Both the position numbers and the translations under genes were made by a program. Below, one piece after another: positions 1 through 5,056 of a DNA stretch of 5,056 nucleotides. Under the pieces are notes generated by a model. It worked only from the letters and a program-made list of their open reading frames with translations, was not told the DNA's origin and did not search any database. The stretch lies in the NCBI GenBank assembly GCA_945788545.1, contig CALZMK010000157.1, positions 1 to 5,056 on the forward strand, in the 5' to 3' direction. The stretch comes from an uncultured Prevotella sp. (lineage in GTDB: Bacteria > Bacteroidota > Bacteroidia > Bacteroidales > Bacteroidaceae). The stretch's first letter is position 1; each line of letters starts with the position of its first letter.

Positions 1-713
1 TAACCCAGCCTGCTGTCTTCCTCCACAGTGTCATCAAGGCCATCAGTCTTGGCGAGGAGTTCAAGCCATCTATGGTTGCAGGTCACTCACTCGGTGAGTT
101 CTCTGCTCTCGTAGCAGCCGGTGCCCTCAACTTCGAGGACGGACTTCGCCTGGTTTATGCTCGTGCTATGGCAATGCAGAAGGCTTGCGAGGCAGCACCC
201 TCTACCATGGCTGCCATCGTGGGTCTGCCCGATGACAAGATTGAGGAGATTTGTGCAGAGGTAAGTAAGGAGGGAAGCGTTGTCGTGCCTGCCAACTACA
301 ACTGCCCCGGTCAGCTTGTTATCTCAGGAAATGTTGAGGCTATCAACGAAGCTTGTGAAAAACTCAAGGCAGCTGGTGCCAAGCGTGCATTGCCCCTCAA
401 GGTGGGTGGCGCTTTCCACTCTCCGTTGATGCAGCCTGCTAAGGACGAACTTCAGGCTGCTATCGAGAAGACAGAATTCTCAGCTCCTCAGTGTCCTGTA
501 TATCAGAACGTTGACGGTAAGCCACATACTGATCCTGCTGACATCAAGGCCAACCTCATCGCTCAGCTCACAAGCAGTGTTCGCTGGACATCATGCGTGC
601 AGAACATGATTGCCGACGGTGCTGATGATTTCACAGAGTGCGGACCTGGCAAGGCTCTTCAGGGTATGATTGGTCGTATCGACAAGAATGTAGCAGTCAA
701 CGGTATCTCATAA
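1..713 (+). CDS. fabD: Malonyl-CoA:acyl carrier protein transacylase, 5' end missing
   Basis: Transfers the malonyl group from malonyl-CoA to acyl carrier protein, supplying the elongation unit of type II fatty-acid synthesis in the cytoplasm. The open frame continues left of the first ATG (base 72) to the window edge: codons from base 3 read TQPAVFLHSV, the conserved family segment before the active site. The gene is therefore cut by the window and does not start at 72. Of 236 visible residues, GHSLGE (bases 81-98) holds the nucleophile Ser at visible residue 29. Arg54 matches the substrate carboxylate-binding Arg, His139 in GAFHSPLM is the catalytic His, and Gln188 in AQLTSSVRW matches the conserved Gln. 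Spacings between them agree with E. coli FabD to within a residue. GPGK lies near the end. About 60 N-terminal residues are off the window. TAA at 711-713 is followed 9 bases later by the next gene, so the two are probably cotranscribed. Confidence 0.96.
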   Translation, partial: TQPAVFLHSVIKAISLGEEFKPSMVAGHSLGEFSALVAAGALNFEDGLRLVYARAMAMQKACEAAPSTMAAIVGLPDDKIEEICAEVSKEGSVVVPANYNCPGQLVISGNVEAINEACEKLKAAGAKRALPLKVGGAFHSPLMQPAKDELQAAIEKTEFSAPQCPVYQNVDGKPHTDPADIKANLIAQLTSSVRWTSCVQNMIADGADDFTECGPGKALQGMIGRIDKNVAVNGIS

Positions 714-722
714 CCCAACGAC

Positions 723-2393
723 ATGTCAAACGATAAGATTATTATCTATCAACTTCTTCCTCGTCTTTATGGCAACAGAAATACTACGAGGAAGGAGAAT
801 GGTAGCATTTCTGATAACGGATGCGGTAAGTTCAATGACCTTACCGCATCTGTGCTTAAGTCTATATGGCAGAAAGGTGCCACCCATGTATGGTTTACTG
901 GTGTCATTCGTCATGCCACAAAGACTGATTACAGTGCCTACGGCATACCGGTAAATCATCCTGCCATTGTCAAGGGAAATGCCGGTTCTCCTTACGCTAT
1001 TACCGATTATTATGATGTCGATCCCGACCTTGCCGAGGATGTCGATTGTCGTATGGCAGAGTTTGAGGCATTGGTGGCAAGAGCCCGTAAGGCACGCCTT
1101 GGAGTGATTATCGACTTCGTCCCCAATCATGTGGCACGCCAGTATGCCTCGATTTGCAAACCAAAGGGTGTGCATGATCTTGGAGCAGATGATAACTGCA
1201 ACAATGGTTTCGACCCGCAGAATAACTTCTATTATTGTCCCGGCAATACCTTTGAGCCTTATCTCGACCTCTATGCCGGCACTTCAGAGCCCTATCACGA
1301 GGAACCGGCAAAAGCAACCGGTAATGATCATTTCGATCATAAGCCAGGGCAGAACGACTGGTATGAGACCGTAAAGCTCAATTATGGTGTCGATTATTAT
1401 GCCGGTGGTGTCGGATTCTTCAACCCTGTTCCCGACACATGGTTTAAGATGCGCGACATTCTCCTTTTCTGGGCTTCAAAGGGAGTTGAGGGAGTTCGTT
1501 GCGATATGGCTGAGATGGTGCCAGTGGATTTTTGGCGTTGGGTAATTCCCGAGGTAAGGCGTCAGTATCCTGATTATCTCTTCATAGGCGAGGTATATAA
1601 TCCAGCCCTCTATCGTCAATATGTAGAGGCAGGTTTCACCTATTTATATGATAAGGTGGGTATGTACGACACCCTCCGCGACATCACTGCAGGCGGAAGT
1701 GCCACCCGCATTACAGGTGCATGGCAATCTACAGACGACATAGCCGACCACATGCTCTACTTCCTTGAGAACCACGACGAGCAGCGCATTGCTTCGGATT
1801 TCTTTGCCGGCGACGCTTTCAAGGCAATTCCCGCCTTGGTTGTCTCCACCCTGTTCCGCTCATGTCCCTATATGCACTACTTTGCACAGGAATATGGCGA
1901 GAAGGGTATGGACAAGGAAGGATTCAGTGGCAAGGACGGTCGCACAACCATCTTTGATTATTGGAGTGTCGATACCATGTGCCGTGCTGATGAAGGCAAG
2001 CTCACCGAAGACGAAAAGACATTGGCAGATATCTATTCAAAGCTTATGAACTTTGCCCGTAACGACAAGATTGTCACGGGCTTGAGCTACGACCTTATGT
2101 ATGCCAATGCCCATTCTGCCTCGTTCAATCCCGACAGGCAATATGCGTTCCTTCGTCGTTCGGGTCGTCAACTCCTTGTAGTGGTTGTCAACTTCGATAA
2201 TCTCGATCGTGACGTCCAGCTCAATATTCCCGAGCATGCCTTCGAATACCTTAAACTATCTGATGGTAAGGACGTTGAGGGTGAGGATATCTTAACAGGT
2301 GAATCGTTTGCCGCCTGTCTGTCATCCAAGCAGCCTCTAAGCATCCATGTTCCAAAGTATGGAGCAACTATTATAAAAGTAAATAAAGCATAG
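723..2393 (+). CDS. GH13 alpha-amylase-family glycoside hydrolase, probably cytoplasmic
   Basis: Predicted to cleave or rearrange alpha-glucosidic bonds in starch- or glycogen-type glucans. The 556-residue protein has the GH13 (beta/alpha)8 barrel with all four conserved regions. Region I is DFVPNH at 131-136. Region II is GVRCD with nucleophile Asp261 and Arg259. Region III is FIGE with acid/base Glu290. Region IV is ENHD with Asp352. Residues about 137-240 form a long insertion in the domain B position, rich in Asn, Tyr and Cys. Residues about 455-555 resemble the C-terminal beta-sandwich domain. The N-terminus (MSNDKIIIYQLLPRLYGN) goes straight into the first barrel strand with no signal peptide, so it probably acts on internal glycogen or imported maltodextrins. 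ATG 723 is the only plausible start, as the next Met is residue 111. No clear Shine-Dalgarno is present, and translation may be coupled to fabD. Substrate and subfamily (amylase, glucosidase or glucanotransferase) cannot be settled from motifs. Confidence 0.93.
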   Translation: MSNDKIIIYQLLPRLYGNRNTTRKENGSISDNGCGKFNDLTASVLKSIWQKGATHVWFTGVIRHATKTDYSAYGIPVNHPAIVKGNAGSPYAITDYYDVDPDLAEDVDCRMAEFEALVARARKARLGVIIDFVPNHVARQYASICKPKGVHDLGADDNCNNGFDPQNNFYYCPGNTFEPYLDLYAGTSEPYHEEPAKATGNDHFDHKPGQNDWYETVKLNYGVDYYAGGVGFFNPVPDTWFKMRDILLFWASKGVEGVRCDMAEMVPVDFWRWVIPEVRRQYPDYLFIGEVYNPALYRQYVEAGFTYLYDKVGMYDTLRDITAGGSATRITGAWQSTDDIADHMLYFLENHDEQRIASDFFAGDAFKAIPALVVSTLFRSCPYMHYFAQEYGEKGMDKEGFSGKDGRTTIFDYWSVDTMCRADEGKLTEDEKTLADIYSKLMNFARNDKIVTGLSYDLMYANAHSASFNPDRQYAFLRRSGRQLLVVVVNFDNLDRDVQLNIPEHAFEYLKLSDGKDVEGEDILTGESFAACLSSKQPLSIHVPKYGATIIKVNKA

Positions 2394-2426
2394 TATTGGC
2401 ATCCCTTGAATAGGATGTTCAGATGT

Positions 2427-2470
2427 TGTGATTATGGCTATCTGCTTGTTTAGTGGATAGCCATAATTAA
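2427..2470 (+). terminator. Hairpin terminator of the fabD-GH13 unit
   Basis: A perfect 12-bp inverted repeat pairs ATTATGGCTATC (2431-2442) with GATAGCCATAAT (2456-2467). The 13-base loop can close further through two G-T wobbles plus C-G and T-A pairs, leaving a 5-base loop TGTTT and a stem of about 16 bp. It starts about 38 bases after the GH13 stop codon. The following bases (TAATTTG) are only modestly T-rich, so this is a likely but not textbook intrinsic terminator. It separates the fabD-GH13 unit from the barrel gene. Confidence 0.7.
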
Positions 2471-2606
2471 TTTGTCGCCAGAGTTAAAAAACATTCATTA
2501 CGTGTAAGATATAGAATAAACATTTGGCATAATGGCAAGACAATATCAGATTATGTCATCTAATGATAATATATATAGTGATAATTGATAGAAAAGTACG
2601 GAATTG
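2471..2606. other. AT-rich spacer without recognisable gene
   Basis: This stretch lies between the terminator hairpin and the promoter of the barrel gene. It is AT-rich and contains a TGATAAT heptamer twice (2564-2570 and 2579-2585) and a weak interrupted inverted repeat around 2550-2570. I see no coding frame with a credible protein, no RNA gene and no recognisable operator. Confidence 0.5.
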
Positions 2607-2638
2607 TTTGGTAGATAGGAGAAAAAGTTGTAATTTTG
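2607..2638 (+). promoter_or_regulatory. Bacteroidota-type promoter for the barrel gene
   Basis: TTTG at 2607-2610 serves as the -33 element and TAATTTTG at 2631-2638 matches the -7 consensus TAnnTTTG exactly. The 20-base spacer is within the usual 19-21. Transcription should begin a few bases downstream, around 2643-2647, giving a short leader of about 25 bases before ATG 2669. The trailing bases GCAGC also follow the -7 box of the second promoter in this window. Confidence 0.8.
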
Positions 2639-2668
2639 CAGCCTAATTGATGAAATAATGTTAATGTT

Positions 2669-3955
2669 ATGAAGTATAAAAACATTAGAGCTTTAGTCGT
2701 TACCATAGTGATGGCATGTAGCACAGGTGCCGCAGCACAAGCAGATAGTGCTAAGACGTTTTGGGACAACTGGTTTGTGCAGTTCGGGGCTGATATGACG
2801 GTGCAAAAACCGCATGGTCATGCCTTCAAGGATGCACTCAGTAAGGGTACGTCTTTCGGTGTAGATGTTGCCGTTGGAAAATGGTTTACACGAGAAGTGG
2901 CTTTGCGTGGAAAATTATGTTGGGATAATGGTATTATAGATTCTAAGGCAGAATGGCTTGCTCCTTTTAACAAACCAGGAGTAAATCATGACAAGGGAGG
3001 CTTCATGTCTTTTGTTGGTGATGCCATGCTGGATTTACACAACGTTTTTGGCGAGTATCGTGAAGACAGGGTATGGAATGCTCAAGTGTTCCTGCGTGCC
3101 GGTGCAGTGTATAACTTTGGCTGTGACAAGGGTTCGCCATTGATTGGTATGGGTCTTGCCAACCAGTTCCGATTGTCTGACCGTTGGGGACTCTATGCCG
3201 ATGTGGCATACAATGGAGTATCGAGTGGTTTTACTATGGATCCGAGTACTGCTACGGGTATAGGCAGTGGCAGTAATATGTATTTTACACTCGACATGGG
3301 AGTCACTTATCGTCTTGGAGGCAGTAAGCGCCAGAAATTCAGCAAGGATACACCTGTGAATTCATTCAAGAGTGGTGGAATATGGAAGAATTGGTTCTTG
3401 CAGTATGGCATTGACATGACACTGTATAACCCGTGTGAGAAGAGCTTCAGTGATGTCTTCCCCGACGGCTTTACCACTGGTCTCGACATTGCCGTGGGAA
3501 AGTGGTTTTCTCCGGAAGTTGGAGTCAGGGGAAAGCTAAACCTCGAGAATTTCCTTATCGAGAACAAGAACCTGAAGTGGTTGCCGTATGATGAAGAGAA
3601 GCACACCTCCAACTATGACGGTGGTGGATGCGTGATGGCCTATTGTGATGTCCTCCTTAGTGCAAAGCACATACTCATGGGCTATGTACAGGACCATAAA
3701 TGGGATATGTATGCATTTGGACGAATGGGGCTTGGCAAGAACAGGTCCATTGATTCTTTATCCCCAGTAGTAGGAGCCGGGATTGGTGGAACATACCGTC
3801 TCAGCCGGCATTTCTCCCTGTATTTTGATACGGCCTACGAGGGTATAACTTCTGAGTTCTTCAGTGGAGTATCATGGTCGGGAGCCACAGGAGGCCGTTT
3901 TAATGGAATATGGGACTTTAACCTTGGATTACAAGTAAATATCGGTTGTAAATAG
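2669..3955 (+). CDS. Secreted outer-membrane beta-barrel protein with tandemly duplicated barrel unit
   Basis: A 428-residue protein of unknown specific role, predicted to sit in the outer membrane. Residues 1 to about 24 form a signal peptide: MKYKNIR, a hydrophobic stretch ALVVTIVMACSTG, then AAAQA with likely cleavage near Ala23-Ala25 and no lipobox. The rest is rich in Gly and aromatics, with alternating strand patterns and short turns. It splits into two related halves, 31-217 and 239-426, each with about eight amphipathic strands, joined by a polar linker (218-238). No OmpA peptidoglycan-binding domain, plug or SusC/D signature is visible. The C-terminus ends NIGCK, without the usual terminal aromatic residue, though a TonB-independent OmpA-like barrel remains the best guess. 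ATG 2669 is the first in-frame start after TGA at 2651-2653; no Shine-Dalgarno is seen. It has its own promoter and appears monocistronic. The fold is well supported; the function is not. Confidence 0.85.
   Translation: MKYKNIRALVVTIVMACSTGAAAQADSAKTFWDNWFVQFGADMTVQKPHGHAFKDALSKGTSFGVDVAVGKWFTREVALRGKLCWDNGIIDSKAEWLAPFNKPGVNHDKGGFMSFVGDAMLDLHNVFGEYREDRVWNAQVFLRAGAVYNFGCDKGSPLIGMGLANQFRLSDRWGLYADVAYNGVSSGFTMDPSTATGIGSGSNMYFTLDMGVTYRLGGSKRQKFSKDTPVNSFKSGGIWKNWFLQYGIDMTLYNPCEKSFSDVFPDGFTTGLDIAVGKWFSPEVGVRGKLNLENFLIENKNLKWLPYDEEKHTSNYDGGGCVMAYCDVLLSAKHILMGYVQDHKWDMYAFGRMGLGKNRSIDSLSPVVGAGIGGTYRLSRHFSLYFDTAYEGITSEFFSGVSWSGATGGRFNGIWDFNLGLQVNIGCK
2759..3319 (+). repeat. Barrel unit copy 1 (coding repeat, residues 31-217)
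   Basis: First of two homologous units. Strand-like segments begin with NWFVQFGADMTVQ, then GVDVAVGKWF, EVALRGKL, FVGDAMLDLHNVFG, AQVFLRAGAVYNFG, LIGMGLANQFRLS, GLYADVAYNG and YFTLDMGVTYRLG. Residues 64-83 match 271-290 of copy 2 at 14 of 20 positions with no gap. The copies are related at protein level but their codons have diverged, so this is an old duplication. Confidence 0.85.
3383..3946 (+). repeat. Barrel unit copy 2 (coding repeat, residues 239-426)
   Basis: Second unit, in the same strand order: NWFLQYGIDMTLY, GLDIAVGKWF, EVGVRGKL, VMAYCDVLLSAKHILMG, MYAFGRMGLG, VVGAGIGGTYRLS, SLYFDTAYEG and WDFNLGLQVNIG. The offset from copy 1 is 207 residues at the start and 209 near the end, so only a couple of residues of net insertion separate the copies. 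Residues 241-251 match 34-44 at 8 of 11 positions; 376-397 match 167-188 at 11 of 22. Confidence 0.85.
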
Positions 3956-3973
3956 TTAAATTAAGATTATTTC

Positions 3974-4004
3974 TTGGCAGTCTCAGATTTTTATCGTAAC
4001 TTTG
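3974..4004 (+). promoter_or_regulatory. Bacteroidota-type promoter for the sugar-phosphate transferase gene
   Basis: TTG at 3974-3976 and TAACTTTG at 3997-4004 match the -33 and -7 consensus, with a 20-base spacer identical in length to the promoter at 2607-2638. The -33 box begins 18 bases after the barrel gene's stop codon. No clear terminator is visible between them, so read-through from upstream is possible. Transcription should start near 4009-4013, leaving a leader of about 50 bases. Confidence 0.82.
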
Positions 4005-4009
4005 CAGCG

Positions 4010-4029
4010 TTATATTGTGTGTAATATAA
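4010..4029 (+). promoter_or_regulatory. Palindrome at the expected transcript start
   Basis: TTATATT (4010-4016) and AATATAA (4023-4029) are perfect inverted arms around a GTGTGT loop. The position, right after the -7 box, would place it at the extreme 5' end of the mRNA. It could be a stabilising leader hairpin or an operator. The stem is all A-T and only 7 bp, so chance in AT-rich DNA is a real alternative. Confidence 0.4.
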
Positions 4030-4062
4030 GGTTAATGATAATTAATGAAACAATAGGATTTT

Positions 4063-5056
4063 ATGTTAGATCAGAATTCTAAGGAGTTTTTATACTTCAA
4101 GGTGCCGGTGTTCATCACTGATTTGGCTATTCATTTAGGAACTCTCACCGTGCTCATGAGAACTATGGAAGAGTCCTACCTTATGGGTGAAGTGTCGTAT
4201 ATCGGATTTAGAATATATGCGTTGCTTGCGATTGCTTTCAGTTATGCCATCTCTGTTGAGGGGCTGCGATTGCATGAGAGAAAGATTAAGCCTTCGGTTG
4301 TAGTGTGGAGGGCTATTAAGCAGACTGTTTTAACGTATATCGGTTTTGTAGTTCTGCTGGCTTTGGTGTATAAGACTACACCGAGATACCTGATTTTTGC
4401 CCAGGTTGGAGTGACTTTGGTGGTTGTTGCTATTTGGCATTGGTTGTGCAACAAGATAGTCAGAATGGTGCGCAAGTCTGGATTTAACACGAAGCATGTG
4501 CTTGTCATTGGTGGAGGAAAGATTGCCACCAGACTATGCAAGGAATTGGGCTACGGACAGGCTATCAGCGGGTATAAGGTTATAGGATACTTCGCACCGG
4601 CAAATGACGAAGTGGTGTCGGAAAAACTGGAGTACTTAGGCAATATGAAGGAATTCTTTGACATGACCAAGACAATCCATCCCGACGAGATATACTGTAC
4701 ATTACCTCCCGAGACATACAAGACAGAGGTTGACAAGATTATCAAGATATGCAATGATAATTTCATTGAGTTCTTCTTTGTGCCCACAATGGAGGGTTAT
4801 CCCAAGAGACACATGGTGATAACAACATTGGGTAAGGTGAACATGATTAAGTTGCGCGAGGAGCCTATGAACACTCTGAAGTGCAAGATATCAAAGAGAA
4901 CGTTTGATATTGTCGTATCCTTGCTCTTCCTTTGTACCATATATCCTTTTGTATGCTTGTTCGTATGGCTGGGCGACATCCTTACGGGCAGCAAGGGACC
5001 GCTCTATTTCAGGCAGGAGAGGACGGGATATAACGGAAAGGGCTTCAAGGTGTATA
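4063..5056 (+). CDS. Undecaprenyl-phosphate sugar-phosphate transferase (WcaJ/EPS-type), 3' end missing
   Basis: Predicted inner-membrane polyprenyl glycosylphosphotransferase, transferring a sugar-1-phosphate from a UDP-sugar to undecaprenyl phosphate. This is the first step of exopolysaccharide, capsule or O-antigen unit assembly. The 331 visible residues show four N-terminal membrane helices (about 13-32, 46-65, 86-103, 108-129). A Rossmann-like domain follows, with VLVIGGGKIATRL at 146-158. The sugar-transferase domain begins with SKRTFDIVVS at 277-286, a hydrophobic membrane-dipping helix (about 280-304) and GPLYFRQERTGYNGKGF at 312-328. The catalytic Asp-Glu pair of the family would lie beyond the edge. 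Full members are usually about 460-470 residues, so roughly 130 are missing. ATG 4063 is the first start after in-frame TAG 4054-4056, with a weak AGGA at 4055-4058. Sugar specificity is unknown. It is probably the first gene of a polysaccharide cluster continuing to the right. Confidence 0.92.
   Translation, partial: MLDQNSKEFLYFKVPVFITDLAIHLGTLTVLMRTMEESYLMGEVSYIGFRIYALLAIAFSYAISVEGLRLHERKIKPSVVVWRAIKQTVLTYIGFVVLLALVYKTTPRYLIFAQVGVTLVVVAIWHWLCNKIVRMVRKSGFNTKHVLVIGGGKIATRLCKELGYGQAISGYKVIGYFAPANDEVVSEKLEYLGNMKEFFDMTKTIHPDEIYCTLPPETYKTEVDKIIKICNDNFIEFFFVPTMEGYPKRHMVITTLGKVNMIKLREEPMNTLKCKISKRTFDIVVSLLFLCTIYPFVCLFVWLGDILTGSKGPLYFRQERTGYNGKGFKVY

Noticed and set aside
72..713. Treating base 72 as the true start of fabD
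   Set aside because: The open frame and conserved family residues (TQPAVFLHSV) extend left of this ATG to the window edge. Residue 72-74 is the internal Met just before GHSLGE.
726..1317. Minus-strand open frames of 149 and 69 codons under the GH13 gene
   Set aside because: They lie wholly inside a well-supported GH13 coding region, overlap each other, and show no recognisable domain, promoter or signal. They are shadows of the real frame.
769..2049. Plus-strand alternate-frame open stretches inside the GH13 gene (769-954, 1129-1374, 1765-2049)
   Set aside because: Their translations show low-complexity, Ser/Arg/Thr-rich composition and no family motifs; the enclosing frame has all four GH13 regions.
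2650..2672. Tiny leader frames before the barrel gene (ATG AAA TAA at 2650; ATG TTA ATG TTA TGA at 2658, overlapping the start codon)
   Set aside because: They could act as upstream start-stop elements, but without a ribosome binding site and in AT-rich DNA they are expected by chance.
2560..2769. Minus-strand 69-codon frame across the AT-rich gap and the barrel gene start
   Set aside because: It overlaps the promoter and signal-peptide codons of the barrel gene, and its hydrophobic, Tyr/Ile-rich end is what AT-rich DNA yields in any frame. No start context or homology signal is seen.
2564..4042. TGATAAT heptamer at 2564, 2579 and 4036
   Set aside because: Considered as a shared regulator site near both promoters, but it is short and AT-only apart from one G. 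Its placement differs: upstream of one promoter and downstream of the other.
4242..4994. Three consecutive minus-strand frames (4242-4541, 4551-4787, 4797-4994)
   Set aside because: All lie opposite the sugar-phosphate transferase, whose + strand frame is open from 4063 to the edge and has clear family motifs.

Overview
The window looks like a chromosomal segment from a Bacteroidota bacterium, most likely of the Prevotella/Bacteroides group. Two intergenic regions carry close matches to the Bacteroidota housekeeping promoter (TTG, 20-base spacer, TAnnTTTG). The starts have weak or absent Shine-Dalgarno sequences, and the protein families and moderate GC content fit. The genus is an inference from protein style, not a database result. 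All four genes lie on the + strand, and two are cut by the window edges.

Layout. (1) Bases 1-713 hold the 3' part of fabD, malonyl-CoA:ACP transacylase, with its catalytic residues intact. (2) After only 9 bases, and in the same reading frame, comes a complete 556-residue GH13 alpha-amylase-family enzyme (723-2393). It has all four catalytic regions and no signal peptide, so it is probably cytoplasmic. The two genes look like one transcription unit, which ends at a strong hairpin (2427-2470). (3) An AT-rich gap leads to a well-formed promoter (2607-2638) and a secreted 428-residue outer-membrane beta-barrel protein (2669-3955). This protein consists of two tandem, diverged copies of a roughly 187-residue, 8-strand unit. 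(4) A second, very similar promoter (3974-4004) and a palindrome near the expected transcript start precede the 5' part of a polyprenyl-phosphate sugar-phosphate transferase (WcaJ/EPS-type initiating enzyme). It starts at 4063 and runs off the right edge. It probably opens an exopolysaccharide, capsule or O-antigen-like gene cluster beyond the window.

How they fit together. fabD supplies malonyl-ACP for fatty-acid synthesis. The linked GH13 enzyme probably acts on intracellular alpha-glucan, and the reason for the linkage is not visible here. The barrel protein is a single-gene unit at the outer membrane. The last gene would load the first sugar phosphate onto undecaprenyl phosphate at the inner membrane. 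I see no mobile element, CRISPR array, tRNA or rRNA. The most unusual element is the internally duplicated barrel protein; nothing here amounts to a clearly new multi-gene system.
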